DNA of 64,000 bases. Source: Marinobacter guineae. Lineage in GTDB: Bacteria; Pseudomonadota; Gammaproteobacteria; Pseudomonadales; Oleiphilaceae. Shown here in pieces: positions 17,273 through 26,247 of this stretch. The translations under genes and the position numbers were made by a program. The notes under the pieces are model-generated. The model searched no databases, was not told the DNA's origin, and saw only the letters and a list, made by a program, of their open reading frames with translations. Position 1 is the first letter of the stretch, and every line of letters starts with the position of its first letter. The DNA lies in assembly GCF_002744735.1 (NCBI RefSeq), contig NZ_KZ319340.1, forward strand, positions 465,028-529,027. Direction: 5' to 3'.

Positions 17273-18868
17273 ATGGAAAGCGGGAAGCCAGATATGCCGG
17301 TCTACGCGCCGATCGATCCCAGTGAGTCCATGGACGCAATCGGACATCGCATACAGCACTACGCCCAAACCCGGGGCAGCCACCCGGCAATCATCGATGA
17401 ACAGGGCACTCTGGACTGGCGCGGCCTTGTCGATCAGGTCAACCGCATTGCCAACCGGTTGCGTGAGGCGGGTCTGCAGCCGGGAGAGTCGGTGGCAGCA
17501 TTGTGCGGTACTGGCCGCGACGATGTCGCACTTTACCTGGGCACACTGGTGGCCGGGGGCTGCATGGTGCCGCTGTCCGGCATGGCCAGTGCCGAAGCGC
17601 TGGCCATGATGGTGGCGGATTGCCAGGCACGCTTCCTGTTCGTGTCCGGTCACCATCAGGCGCTACTCATCGCCTTGCGGGGCCAACTCACCAGCGTACC
17701 GACGGAGCGCATTATCAGTCTGGGTGGCCCACTGGACGGAGCCGGTTACCAGCTTGTTGACTGGCTGGCGCCGGCCACTACCACCGCCCACCCCGAACCG
17801 GTCACTCTGGATGACCCGTTCAACATCATTTACAGCTCCGGCACCACGGGCACGCCCAAGGGCATCCTGCACGATTACCGCTTCCGCCAGCGGCAGATGG
17901 TAAGGATGAGCCGCTACGGGCTGGACGGCGATGCGATCAACCTTGTGTCAACGCCCCTCTACTCAAACACCACCCTGGTTTCGGTGTTGCCCACGCTCTA
18001 TCACGGCGGCACCCTGGTGCTGATGGCGAAATTCGATGCCCGCCGTTTCCTGGAGCTGGCTGAAACCCACCGGGTAACCCACGCCATGCTGGTACCGGTG
18101 CAGTACCAGCGAATTCTCGCGGAGCCGGATTTTGACCGGTTTGACCTCTCCAGCTTCAAGCTCAAGCTCTGCACCAGTGCCCCGTTGCGGTCCGCGGTGA
18201 TTGCCGACGCCATGGCGCGCTGGCCCGGCAATCTCCGGGAAGTTTACGGCCTCACCGAAGGTGGCATATCCACCAGCCTTGATTGCGCTGCCCACCCGGA
18301 CAAATGGGACTCGGTTGGAGTGCCCACCCAAGGCGCCGAGGTACGGGTGATTGGCGAGGATGATCGTGAGCTGCCCCGGGGCGCCACCGGTGAGATCGTG
18401 GGCCGTGCCATTTCCATGATGCGAGGCTATGTGAATCGCCCCGAGCAGACTCGGGAGATGCTCTGGACGAGCCCGCAGGGCAAGGTGTTTTACCGCAGCG
18501 GTGACATGGGGCGAATTGACGAGGACGGCTTTATTTACATCCTCGATCGCCGGAAGGACATGATCATCTCCGGTGGTTTTAACGTCTACCCGGTGGACCT
18601 GGAAAAAGTGCTGCTGGCGCACCCGGCGGTCGCCGACGCCACGGTGATCGGCATTCCCAGCGAACAATGGGGGGAGACGCCATTGGGCCTGGTGGTCATC
18701 CGACCCGGCCAGGACGAAACCGAAACCGCGATCCTGGAGTGGGCCAACCGCCAGCTGGGTAAATCCCAGCGCCTTGCGGCCATCGAATTCCGGACCACGC
18801 TGCCCCGTTCCGCCATCGGCAAGGTGCTGAAACGCGAACTTCGGGCGCCCTACTGGGCCGGAACCTGA
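17273..18868 (+). CDS. AMP-forming acyl-CoA ligase (FadD/fatty acyl-AMP ligase-like)
   Basis: The 531-aa enzyme has the adenylation motifs IIYSSGTTGTPKGILHDY, YGLTEGGIS, RSGDMGRIDEDGFIYILDR and SGGFNVYPVDLE. The catalytic lysine lies in the C-terminal SAIGKVLKREL. It would form an acyl-AMP and then an acyl-CoA. A GAGG site 6 nt upstream supports the start at 17273. It is a single gene divergent from the SDR-thioesterase-ACAD operon. It is the second ligase of the region, which suggests that more than one acid is activated. No terminator is visible after it. Confidence 0.92.
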   Translation: MESGKPDMPVYAPIDPSESMDAIGHRIQHYAQTRGSHPAIIDEQGTLDWRGLVDQVNRIANRLREAGLQPGESVAALCGTGRDDVALYLGTLVAGGCMVPLSGMASAEALAMMVADCQARFLFVSGHHQALLIALRGQLTSVPTERIISLGGPLDGAGYQLVDWLAPATTTAHPEPVTLDDPFNIIYSSGTTGTPKGILHDYRFRQRQMVRMSRYGLDGDAINLVSTPLYSNTTLVSVLPTLYHGGTLVLMAKFDARRFLELAETHRVTHAMLVPVQYQRILAEPDFDRFDLSSFKLKLCTSAPLRSAVIADAMARWPGNLREVYGLTEGGISTSLDCAAHPDKWDSVGVPTQGAEVRVIGEDDRELPRGATGEIVGRAISMMRGYVNRPEQTREMLWTSPQGKVFYRSGDMGRIDEDGFIYILDRRKDMIISGGFNVYPVDLEKVLLAHPAVADATVIGIPSEQWGETPLGLVVIRPGQDETETAILEWANRQLGKSQRLAAIEFRTTLPRSAIGKVLKRELRAPYWAGT

Positions 18869-18965
18869 GGCTACGAAAGGTAGGGTGCCCCGTGATTCTG
18901 CCTGGTATCAGCCATTGGGCTATCCTTCACTAACACTCCGTAATGAGGGACCGATCAACCTGCTA

Positions 18966-18993
18966 TTGCAAAAAACAAGACATGTGTTAGATT
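18966..18993 (+). promoter_or_regulatory. Candidate sigma-70 promoter of the TRAP operon
   Basis: TTGCAA and TAGATT are separated by 16 bases in the AT-rich 242-nt gap before the substrate-binding protein gene. Both hexamers deviate from consensus at two positions. The remainder of the gap shows no gene. Confidence 0.4.
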
Positions 18994-19110
18994 CAGAGAA
19001 CTCCAATTCACCATGCAGTCATTAGTTCTGCACAGTGAAACAAAGAAAGACCCATTGGTCATAAACAAAAAGCCATTAATGCACAAGTACAACAACGAAT
19101 GAGGCCAACC

Positions 19111-20157
19111 ATGACTTTGTTTACCAACGCCCGAAGAAAACTGACCGTCTTTGCCTCGGCAATGACCCTTGGCCTGTCGGCAGCCCTCGTCGCCACGCCC
19201 GCTGCCGCCCAGGATGCCGTTACCTGGAAGGTCCAGTCGCACTGGCCCGGTTCCAGCAGCTCTTATACTGACAGCCTGGGCAGACTCAAACGGGTACTGG
19301 AAGAGCGCACCGATGGCCGCCTGAAGCTCCAGCTGTTCGAGGCCGGCGCCCTGTTCAAGGCAACAGACACATTTAATGCCGTCAGCCGCGGCATTCTGGA
19401 AATGGGCACGATTTCACCGTCCTATGCCCAAGACAAGATCTCCCTGGCCGGCATCGCCTCTGGCCTGCCGTTTGCCTTCCGCAATGTCTGGGAGGCTGCC
19501 TATTTCCACCAGAACATGGGCTTTGAAGCCATGCTGCGCGAAGAAGCGGCGCAATACGGCGTCTACTGGGCGACCGACAAGGTCTATCCCACCGAAATGG
19601 TGGTCAAGAAGCCGATCAAAAGCTGGGAAGACTTCACCAGCCTGAAAATTCGCTCATCCGGTGCCCTGCAGACCTTTCTGACCGAAGCTGGTGCCGCCGC
19701 CTCCTACATCCCGGGAAGTGAGCTCTATTCCGCGCTGGATTCGGGTATTGTCGATGGAGCCCACTGGGGCGCTGCACAGGGCGCGCTCAGCATGGGCCTC
19801 TATGAGGTGGCCAAGTATCACGTTCAGCCCGCGCTCAACATTGCCGGTACCGACGTGATCATTGTCAGCCAGAAAGCCCTGGACAAGCTGCCGGAAGACA
19901 TGCAGAAGATCGTCAAGGATGCCCTTGCCGAGCAGTTCTGGGTGCGCACCAACGAATACCAGTACAAGGAACAGCTGGCACTGGCGAAAGCCCAGGCGGA
20001 ATTCGGTGTTGAGGTGAATACGCTGCCCCAGGACGTTCAGCAGAAGCTGGCCCAGACCGCCCAGAAACTGTGGGATGAAGAAGGCAAGCGCGGCGAGAAG
20101 GCCGAGAAGGCACTGGAAATGCTGAAAGGTTTCCTGACCGATCTGGGTTACCTGTAA
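19111..20157 (+). CDS. dctP: TRAP transporter substrate-binding protein (DctP family)
   Basis: The preferred start is 19111, because GAGG of the upstream in-frame ATG is correctly placed to serve as its ribosome site. The 348-aa precursor begins with a signal peptide of about 34 residues ending TPAAAQD, so the mature protein is periplasmic. The DctP fold is recognised by WKVQSHWPGSSSSY, the KVYPTEMVVKKPI segment and FTSLKIRSSGALQTFLTEAG, where Arg binds a carboxylate. It would deliver a carboxylic acid to the DctQM permease encoded next. The exact ligand is not predictable. A palindromic terminator-like hairpin separates it from dctQ. Confidence 0.93.
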   Translation: MTLFTNARRKLTVFASAMTLGLSAALVATPAAAQDAVTWKVQSHWPGSSSSYTDSLGRLKRVLEERTDGRLKLQLFEAGALFKATDTFNAVSRGILEMGTISPSYAQDKISLAGIASGLPFAFRNVWEAAYFHQNMGFEAMLREEAAQYGVYWATDKVYPTEMVVKKPIKSWEDFTSLKIRSSGALQTFLTEAGAAASYIPGSELYSALDSGIVDGAHWGAAQGALSMGLYEVAKYHVQPALNIAGTDVIIVSQKALDKLPEDMQKIVKDALAEQFWVRTNEYQYKEQLALAKAQAEFGVEVNTLPQDVQQKLAQTAQKLWDEEGKRGEKAEKALEMLKGFLTDLGYL

Positions 20158-20178
20158 GAGCAGTCAGCTGCTGAAACC

Positions 20179-20205
20179 AAGCCGGGGCATGCCCCGGCTT
20201 TCTTT
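20179..20205 (+). terminator. Hairpin between dctP and dctQ genes
   Basis: AAGCCGGGGCATGCCCCGGC is part of a perfect 22-base palindrome (20179-20200) followed by TCTTT. It is a likely partial terminator or mRNA-stabilising stem that raises binding-protein output relative to the permease, a common arrangement in TRAP and ABC operons. Confidence 0.65.
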
Positions 20206-20238
20206 CCCCTGAAAACCAACGATTTGCCGGAGCGTGTC

Positions 20239-20793
20239 ATGAGTGTGCTGACAACATTCATGAGAGGGGTCACCCGTCTCAATGATTTTATCGGGCGCGG
20301 GATTGCGCTACTGGTGTTTGCCATGTTCGGCTTCCTGCTGCTGGAAGTCGGTTTCCGCTACCTGCTCAACTCGCCCACGGTCTGGACCAACGAACTCTCT
20401 CAGATGCTGTTCGGGGTCTATGCCATCATGTCTGGCGGTTACATCATGGCCCACCGGGGTCACGTGAACGTGGATCTGCTCCACTCTCACCTCGCTCCCA
20501 GAAAACGCGCCGTCATGGACATTATTACATCGGTCGTTTTTTTCATCTTTACCCTGGCACTGCTCTGGTTCGGCATTGATGTCGCCAGCGAATCCATTGC
20601 CAGTTGGGAAACCTCCTATTCCGCGTGGAACCCGCCGGTCTGGCCCGTCAAGCTGGCCATCCCGATCGGGACCGGCCTGCTGGTGTTACAGGGTCTGGTG
20701 AAACTGCTGGAAGACATCGCGATCGCCTTCAACCTGGATTATTACCAACCGGCCCGGGAAGAGCCTGAAGACTCCGAAGGAGAGTACCTGTGA
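20239..20793 (+). CDS. dctQ: TRAP transporter small permease (DctQ family)
   Basis: The ATG at 20239 has GGAG 6 nt upstream; the earlier TTG is not needed. The 184-aa membrane protein has four predicted helices and the DctQ pattern around residues 35-55 (RYLLNSPTVWTNELSQMLFG). It forms the integral membrane complex with DctM and uses the sodium gradient for uptake. Its stop overlaps the GTG start of dctM by four bases. The C-terminal tail is acidic. Confidence 0.92.
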   Translation: MSVLTTFMRGVTRLNDFIGRGIALLVFAMFGFLLLEVGFRYLLNSPTVWTNELSQMLFGVYAIMSGGYIMAHRGHVNVDLLHSHLAPRKRAVMDIITSVVFFIFTLALLWFGIDVASESIASWETSYSAWNPPVWPVKLAIPIGTGLLVLQGLVKLLEDIAIAFNLDYYQPAREEPEDSEGEYL

Positions 20794-22100
20794 GCATTGA
20801 AATACTGACCCTGCTGTTCTTCGGCTCGCTGCTGTTCTTCCTGCTCCTGGGTTTGCCCCTGGCCTTTGTGCTCGGGGGCGTATCGGTGGTGTTCCTGTAC
20901 TTCACCTGGGGCTTCGATTCCTTTTACATGGTGGTCTCGCAGATCTCGGGCACAATGGCCAGCTTTACCCTGGTGGCCATTCCCCTGTTCGTGTTCATGG
21001 CCATGGTGCTGGAACGCACCGGTGTCGCAAAAGACCTCTACCGGATGATGCACCTGTGGTTTGGTGGCCTTCGGGGTGGCCTGGCTCTGGGCACCCTGGC
21101 CATCTGTGCGGTCTTTGCCGCCATGGTGGGTATCAGCGGTGCGGCGGTGGTGGCCATGGGCACCATTGCCCTGCCGTCCATGCTGGAGCGGGGCTACGAT
21201 CGCAAGATGGCCCTTGGCGTGATTAACACTGGTGGCGGCTGGGGCATCCTGATCCCGCCCAGCATCCTGATGATCCTGTACGCCCTGATTACCGGGGTGT
21301 CCGTAGGCCAGATGTTCGCCGCCGGCATTATGCCCGGAGTGTTGTTGATGGTGCTGACCTCCATCTACATTGTTGTGCGCGCCAATCTCCAGCCGCACCT
21401 GGCTCCGGCCCTGCCCAAAGAAGACCGGGGCACCTGGCCGGAAAAACTGCGCGCCCTGAGGGCCGTATTGCTGCCAATCGGTGTTGTGGTAATGGTGCTG
21501 GGCTCGATCATCGGCGGTATTACCACGCCCACGGAAGCCGCCGCCATGGGGGTACTCGGTGCACTGATCTCGGCGGCAGTCTATGGGGAATTGAAGTGGT
21601 CGGTCATGCAGGACGCGGCCATCCGCACCTTCAAACTTACCGGTATGATCATGTGGATCCTGTTTGCCGCCCACGCCTTCAGTGCGGCCTACCAAAGCAT
21701 GGGCGCCCAAGCACTGATTGAAGGTCTGATCCAGTATATCCCCGGCGGCCCCTGGGGCATCATCATTGCCATGATGGTGATCATCTTCTTCCTGGCCATG
21801 GTACTGGACCCGGTAGGTATCATGCTGATCACCCTGCCGGTCTTCATGCCCATCGTGAAATCACTGGGGTTCGACCCAATCTGGTTCGGCATCCTGTTCG
21901 TGATCAACATGGAAATCGGCTACAAGACCCCGCCCTTCGGCTTTAACCTGTTCTACCTCAAGGGCGTGGTGCCACCGGGCATTACCATGAAGGACATCTA
22001 CACTTCGGTGATTCCGTTTGTGCTGATCGAGATCCTGGCCATTGCCATCATCATGATCTTCCCGGAAATCGCCACCTGGCTGCCGGATCAGTTCTTCTGA
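20790..22100 (+). CDS. dctM: TRAP transporter large permease (DctM family)
   Basis: The 436-aa protein has about twelve membrane segments and DctM features such as MVGISGAAVVAMGTIALPSML, the GGGWGILIPPSI loop and TPTEAAAMG. It is the ion-coupled translocation subunit. It begins with GTG inside the dctQ stop codon (GTGA), with AGGAGAG upstream, so translation is coupled. With dctP and dctQ it completes a TRAP system beside carboxylate catabolic operons. Confidence 0.95.
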   Translation: MSIEILTLLFFGSLLFFLLLGLPLAFVLGGVSVVFLYFTWGFDSFYMVVSQISGTMASFTLVAIPLFVFMAMVLERTGVAKDLYRMMHLWFGGLRGGLALGTLAICAVFAAMVGISGAAVVAMGTIALPSMLERGYDRKMALGVINTGGGWGILIPPSILMILYALITGVSVGQMFAAGIMPGVLLMVLTSIYIVVRANLQPHLAPALPKEDRGTWPEKLRALRAVLLPIGVVVMVLGSIIGGITTPTEAAAMGVLGALISAAVYGELKWSVMQDAAIRTFKLTGMIMWILFAAHAFSAAYQSMGAQALIEGLIQYIPGGPWGIIIAMMVIIFFLAMVLDPVGIMLITLPVFMPIVKSLGFDPIWFGILFVINMEIGYKTPPFGFNLFYLKGVVPPGITMKDIYTSVIPFVLIEILAIAIIMIFPEIATWLPDQFF

Positions 22101-22154
22101 GACTGATACAAACCCGGGAGTTGCCAGGCAACATCAGTAAGCGCTAATCTCAAT

Positions 22155-22184
22155 GAGCCTCCGGAACAAGGGAACCGGAGGCTC
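22155..22184. repeat. Perfect hairpin after the TRAP operon
   Basis: GAGCCTCCGG and CCGGAGGCTC form a 10-bp stem with a 10-base loop between dctM and the next gene. No T-run follows, so it may be a rho-dependent processing or stability element rather than a simple terminator. Confidence 0.5.
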
Positions 22185-22204
22185 CCCCACAAGGAGAGAC
22201 GCTT

Positions 22205-22795
22205 ATGCCCAAACAATCACCTGCTTTGCTCCGCAGTGCCGCAATCGCAATGTTGCTTGCCCTGTTCACAATTTTTTCCGTCAGCAGCCACGCCCAAAGC
22301 CTGTCCGATCAAAAAATTTCTTCTTTTATTGAAAGCCTCAAAGCCGCAGAAAAACTCGAGCCCGAGTTCGAGGATCTCAGCGATGAAATGGATGGGGAAG
22401 ACGACGGCACTATGCCGGATTTCTCCCGCATCTTTTCGGATTCACTGGACGAGCTGAAAGGCCATGAGGCCTACAGCCGCCTTGAAGAGCTCGCCCGGGA
22501 TCATGGCTTCAGCAACCTCGAGGAATGGGCATCCACTGGTGACAGGGTTTTCCAGGCCTGGATGGCCATTGAGATGGAACAGCAGAACCCGGCCGCCCGG
22601 CAGGAGATGAACGCTGCCCTGGCGGAGATTGAAAACAACCCCGATATGACCGCCGAACAGAAAGCCCAGATGCGCGCGATGATGGAAAGCGCTATGGGTG
22701 CAATGCAAAGTGCAAGCAACGCGCCTCCGGAAGATGTGGAAGCGGTCCGCCCTCACGCTGACGCATTGCGCCGCCTATCGGACGACCAAAACTGA
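22205..22795 (+). CDS. Secreted hypothetical protein
   Basis: The 196-aa product has a signal peptide of about 30 residues ending VSSHAQS. The mature part is helical and acidic, with an EMDGEDDG patch and a Met/Ala/Glu-rich C-terminal half (QKAQMRAMMESAMGAMQS). AAGGAGAG 8 nt upstream supports the start. I do not recognise a family. It is likely periplasmic. A terminator-like hairpin follows it, so it is probably a single-gene unit between the TRAP operon and a chemoreceptor. Confidence 0.8.
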   Translation: MPKQSPALLRSAAIAMLLALFTIFSVSSHAQSLSDQKISSFIESLKAAEKLEPEFEDLSDEMDGEDDGTMPDFSRIFSDSLDELKGHEAYSRLEELARDHGFSNLEEWASTGDRVFQAWMAIEMEQQNPAARQEMNAALAEIENNPDMTAEQKAQMRAMMESAMGAMQSASNAPPEDVEAVRPHADALRRLSDDQN

Positions 22796-22811
22796 TAAGT
22801 GGGTTACATCT

Positions 22812-22847
22812 AAAACCGATAACGCTCCTTGAAGGGTTGTCGGTTTT
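22812..22847 (+). terminator. Rho-independent terminator
   Basis: AAAACCGATAAC and GTTGTCGGTTTT pair over 12 bp with one mismatch around a 12-base loop, and the 3' arm ends in TTTT. It is located 17 nt after the secreted-protein stop. Confidence 0.7.
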
Positions 22848-22936
22848 CTCGAACTCTCTGAATCGCCTCCCCCCATATTGATTATCGTTCCCCCGGAAAG
22901 CCTGCCTCACCGGCGGCTTTACACGCGGCTAATAAC

Positions 22937-22963
22937 TAAAGTTCCTGGTTTTAGTGCCGTAGG
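22937..22963 (+). promoter_or_regulatory. Sigma-28 (FliA) promoter of the chemoreceptor gene
   Basis: TAAAGTTC, an 11-base spacer and GCCGTAGG fit the flagellar sigma-28 consensus TAAAGTTT-N11-GCCGATAA, with a perfect spacer and 12 of 16 bases identical. It lies 55 nt before the ATG at 23019. Confidence 0.75.
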
Positions 22964-23018
22964 ATAAGTGTCAGGAATAAAACTTCTTGCTTCGCTAACT
23001 TTTTCAAAGGGGCGCCAA

Positions 23019-24593
23019 ATGTTGTTACGAAATTTCCTGGGAAATCTTGCCGTGGGCAAAAAACTCGCAGCGAGTTTCACCATTCTTCTCCTTCTTCTAA
23101 TCATCATCTCCGCCGTCAGTATCTCTTCACTCGACGAATACAATCAGCGGGCATTAATCGTGGAACAGGCCAATGCCGTCGAAATTGCTCTGCTGGACGC
23201 ACGAACAGAGGAAAAGAATTTCCAGCTTCGAAGAGGCACTCAGTTTATCAACCGTGCCGTTGAGCTTGCAGATAAGGCTGATAAAGCCCTGACACCGCTC
23301 ATGGGAATGATCGAAGAAGCTGAAGACCGCCAACTGGTAGAGCGGATATTGACGGACATCCGATCTTACAAGGTGCTTCTGCAAAAATACGAAGCCAATA
23401 TTTCCGCGCAGCCTGAAATCGTTTCATCCATTGAAGAGCAAATGCTCGCCGCGGCCCGCAATGCCATTGACCAGACCGAGGAGCTGAAAAAGCGGGAACA
23501 GACGCTGATGGCAGAACGATACGATCTGACAGTGACTGAAATCATTGTAGTGACCGTCGTCGCGATCCTCATCGCCATCACCGTAGCTTGGATCCTCACC
23601 CGGGCAATCACTGGCCCCATTAACGAAGCAGTTGGTATCGCCAACAAGGTGGCCTCGGGCGACCTTACCGTGGACATTCACAGCCAGCGGGGTGACGAGT
23701 TCGGTCAGTTACTAGCTGCATTCGGGACCATGGTGACCAACCTCAGGGAACTGGTACGCGAGATCGATACCGGCGCATCCAGTATTGCCTCGTCCTCAGA
23801 GGAGCTGTCCACCGTAACCAACCAGACCAGCCAGGGTGTGGCAGAACAACAAAGCCAGACTGACCAGGTCGCCACTGCCATGAATGAGATGGTGGCCACC
23901 GTCAACGAAGTGGCAAAGAGCGCCGAAGCCGCCTTCCAGGCTGCCAACCATGCCAGTGAGAAGTCCGGAAGTGGTGAAAAGGCCGTCAGGGAAACCCTTG
24001 AGTTTGTTGCGGATCTGAACAAACAAAGCGCTGAGGTGACGAAGCAACTCAACAGCCTGCAGGCTGAAACCAACAACATCGGTACCGTGCTGGATGTGAT
24101 TAAATCGGTTGCTGAACAGACCAACCTGCTGGCGTTGAATGCGGCCATTGAAGCTGCCCGCGCCGGAGAACAGGGCCGGGGATTTGCCGTAGTGGCGGAT
24201 GAAGTCCGGTCACTGGCACAACGAACCCAAAGCTCTGCAACCGAGATTGAAACCCTGATCAGCAACCTTGTCACCAGTGCGGCAACATCGGTTTCCAGCA
24301 TGGAGAAAGGAAGCACACTTGCAGAACAGACACTGGAACGGGCGGAGCTTGCGGGTACCACCATCCAGGAGATGGCAGCTGCAGTTGAGGAAATCCGCCA
24401 GTACAACAGCCAGATTGCCACAGCTGCCGAAGAACAAAGTTCGGTGGCTGAGGACATCAACCAGAACGTAACCCAGATCCGGGATGTCGGCGATCAGTCC
24501 GCTGCTTCCACAGAGCAGGTTTCCGCAGCCAGTGAAGAACTTGCGAGGCTGGCAGAGGGCCTGAGCACTCAGATAGCCCGATTCAAAGTCTGA
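23019..24593 (+). CDS. Methyl-accepting chemotaxis protein
   Basis: The ATG at 23019 gives 524 aa; the longer frame uses a GTG within the promoter and is rejected. Membrane segment 1 (about 17-37) and segment 2 (about 175-197) enclose a periplasmic four-helix-like sensor of about 135 residues. A HAMP domain follows, then the signalling domain with the conserved tip [20 protein letters not shown]. It would pass ligand signals to CheA/CheW at the cell pole. A sigma-28 promoter upstream ties it to the flagellar regulon. The ligand is unknown. No CheR-docking pentapeptide is seen at the C-terminus. Confidence 0.95.
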   Translation: MLLRNFLGNLAVGKKLAASFTILLLLLIIISAVSISSLDEYNQRALIVEQANAVEIALLDARTEEKNFQLRRGTQFINRAVELADKADKALTPLMGMIEEAEDRQLVERILTDIRSYKVLLQKYEANISAQPEIVSSIEEQMLAAARNAIDQTEELKKREQTLMAERYDLTVTEIIVVTVVAILIAITVAWILTRAITGPINEAVGIANKVASGDLTVDIHSQRGDEFGQLLAAFGTMVTNLRELVREIDTGASSIASSSEELSTVTNQTSQGVAEQQSQTDQVATAMNEMVATVNEVAKSAEAAFQAANHASEKSGSGEKAVRETLEFVADLNKQSAEVTKQLNSLQAETNNIGTVLDVIKSVAEQTNLLALNAAIEAARAGEQGRGFAVVADEVRSLAQRTQSSATEIETLISNLVTSAATSVSSMEKGSTLAEQTLERAELAGTTIQEMAAAVEEIRQYNSQIATAAEEQSSVAEDINQNVTQIRDVGDQSAASTEQVSAASEELARLAEGLSTQIARFKV

Positions 24594-24610
24594 TTCAGAC
24601 ACGCGAAGAC

Positions 24611-24646
24611 AAAAAAGCCCGACGGTAAAACCCGCCGGGCTTTTTT
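24611..24646. terminator. Bidirectional terminator between convergent genes
   Basis: AAAAAAGCCCG and CGGGCTTTTTT arms with an interrupted GC stem lie between the chemoreceptor and the NSS symporter gene. The A-run and T-run allow action in both directions. Confidence 0.85.
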
Positions 24647-24682
24647 CTGCACCGCCGGTCAGCAAGCCGGCTCAGGCAGTCT

Positions 24683-26080
24683 TCACGCCGTCAGGTTGTA
24701 AACAAAGACAACCGCAACCGCGATGGGCGTGGCAAACCGGATCAGGTTGTACCAAAGGGTAAAGGCACCGCCTTCCAGGGCCAGATCCTTTTTCAGCGAC
24801 TCCCTGGCAACGAACCAGCCGACAAACACCGCAGTCAGCAGACCGGACAGTGGCAGCAATACGTTGGCGGTAAAGAAGTCCAGAAGATCGAAAATGGTCT
24901 TGCCTTCGAAGCGCTCGAACATCGCCAGCGGGGTAATATCCGCCCAGACGTTCAGGGACAGGATCGAGGCAATACCGAGGGCCCAGCAAAGTACACCAAC
25001 CAGGATGGCACTACCAGAGCGGGCCATGCTGGTCTTCTCTTCCACCCACTCGACCACCGGCTCCAGCAGGGAGATACCGGAGGTCCAGGCGGCGAACAGC
25101 AGTAGGACGAAAAACAGCGTGCCAAACAGGCTGCCCATGGGCATGTTGCCAAAGGCCAGCGGCAGGGTCTGGAAGATCAGGCCAGGGCCGGCGCTGGCTT
25201 CCAGGCCATTGGCGAACACCACCGGGAAAATCGCCAGGCCGGCCAGCAGCGCTACCACGGTATCCATAAGCGCCACACTAACGGCGGTGCGGCCGATGGA
25301 AATGTCCCGGCCGAGGTAGGAGCCGTAGGCCATCATGATCGCCATACCCAGGCTGAGGGTGAAGAAGGCATGACCCAGAGCAATCAGAACCCCGTTAATC
25401 GAGAGCGCTCCGAAATTCGGGGTGAACAGGAAGCTCACCGCCTCACCAAAGTGACCAGTCGTGGTGGCGTAGCCAACCGCGACCAGCAGCAGCACAAACA
25501 GAGCCGGCATCAGAATGGTCACAGCCCGCTCCAGACCACTCTTGAGGCCCCGGGAAACCACCAGAATCACCAGTGCCATGAAGAGGGTGTGCCAAAGCAG
25601 CAACTGGCCGGGACTGGCCAGCAGATTACCGAACAGATCACCGATGGACTCAGCAGTTCCGCCTGTAAAATCGCCCATGGCGGCGTGGCCTACGTAGGAC
25701 GCTGCCCAACCGCCAATAACGGAATAGAAGGACAAAATAACAAACGCGGCGATCATCCCGATGATCGCGGAGATCCGCCAGCCCGGAGAACTGAGATTGC
25801 GCTCGGCGACCAGGCGCATGCTGGTGATGGGGTTATGGCGGCCATTCCGGCCGATGAACACCTCCGCCATCATGATCGGAATACCGATGACTGCTATACA
25901 CAGCAGATACACCAGTACAAAGGCGCCACCACCGTTTTCGCCGGTGACATAGGGAAATTTCCAGATATTACCGAGACCAACGGCAGAGCCGGTTGCCGCC
26001 AGAATAAACGCCAACCGGGAGGACCAGAGACCACGAGCGGCCCCTGCACCGTTACCCGAAACCGAGTTGGACTGAGTCAT
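24683..26080 (-). CDS. Sodium-dependent amino acid/neurotransmitter symporter family transporter (NSS/SNF)
   Basis: The start at 26080 (MTQSNSVSGNGAG) has AGGA upstream; the longer frame reads through a hairpin region. The 465-aa protein has eleven to twelve helices. It shows the NSS signature GSAVGLGNIWKFPY in helix 1, GGGAFVLVYLL in helix 2, and RNGRHNP in the first cytoplasmic loop. LeuT/MhsT-like members import amino acids with sodium. The substrate is not predictable. The gene is convergent with the chemoreceptor. Confidence 0.93.
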   Translation of the reverse strand: MTQSNSVSGNGAGAARGLWSSRLAFILAATGSAVGLGNIWKFPYVTGENGGGAFVLVYLLCIAVIGIPIMMAEVFIGRNGRHNPITSMRLVAERNLSSPGWRISAIIGMIAAFVILSFYSVIGGWAASYVGHAAMGDFTGGTAESIGDLFGNLLASPGQLLLWHTLFMALVILVVSRGLKSGLERAVTILMPALFVLLLVAVGYATTTGHFGEAVSFLFTPNFGALSINGVLIALGHAFFTLSLGMAIMMAYGSYLGRDISIGRTAVSVALMDTVVALLAGLAIFPVVFANGLEASAGPGLIFQTLPLAFGNMPMGSLFGTLFFVLLLFAAWTSGISLLEPVVEWVEEKTSMARSGSAILVGVLCWALGIASILSLNVWADITPLAMFERFEGKTIFDLLDFFTANVLLPLSGLLTAVFVGWFVARESLKKDLALEGGAFTLWYNLIRFATPIAVAVVFVYNLTA

Positions 26081-26162
26081 GTTGTGTTCCTGTGCTTTTG
26101 GCTGAGGAATGTCTTTGAAAAGGGAGAGCCACGGCGCTGCCGGGGCAATTGGGGCGGGATTC

Positions 26163-26196
26163 TGCCAGCACTGGCTTTTCGATGCCAGTGCTGGCA
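26163..26196. repeat. 13-bp hairpin upstream of the NSS gene
   Basis: TGCCAGCACTGGC and its complement (26183-26196 region) form a strong stem with a seven-base loop, between the second chemoreceptor and the NSS transporter. No U-run is present on either strand. It could be a transcript-processing or attenuation element. Confidence 0.5.
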
Positions 26197-26247
26197 ACCG
26201 GCGTAACCGGAACAATCCGGTCCGCCGGCTGGGGAAGGGAAACCTAA

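Noticed and set aside
20742..21710. 322-codon minus-strand open frame
   Set aside because: It is antisense to dctM, with a low-complexity His/Gln/Gly composition.
22848..22968. c-di-GMP riboswitch upstream of the chemoreceptor
   Set aside because: A CCGGAAAGCC segment looked suggestive, but the conserved GEMM core and tetraloop receptor could not be assembled; a sigma-28 promoter explains the region better.
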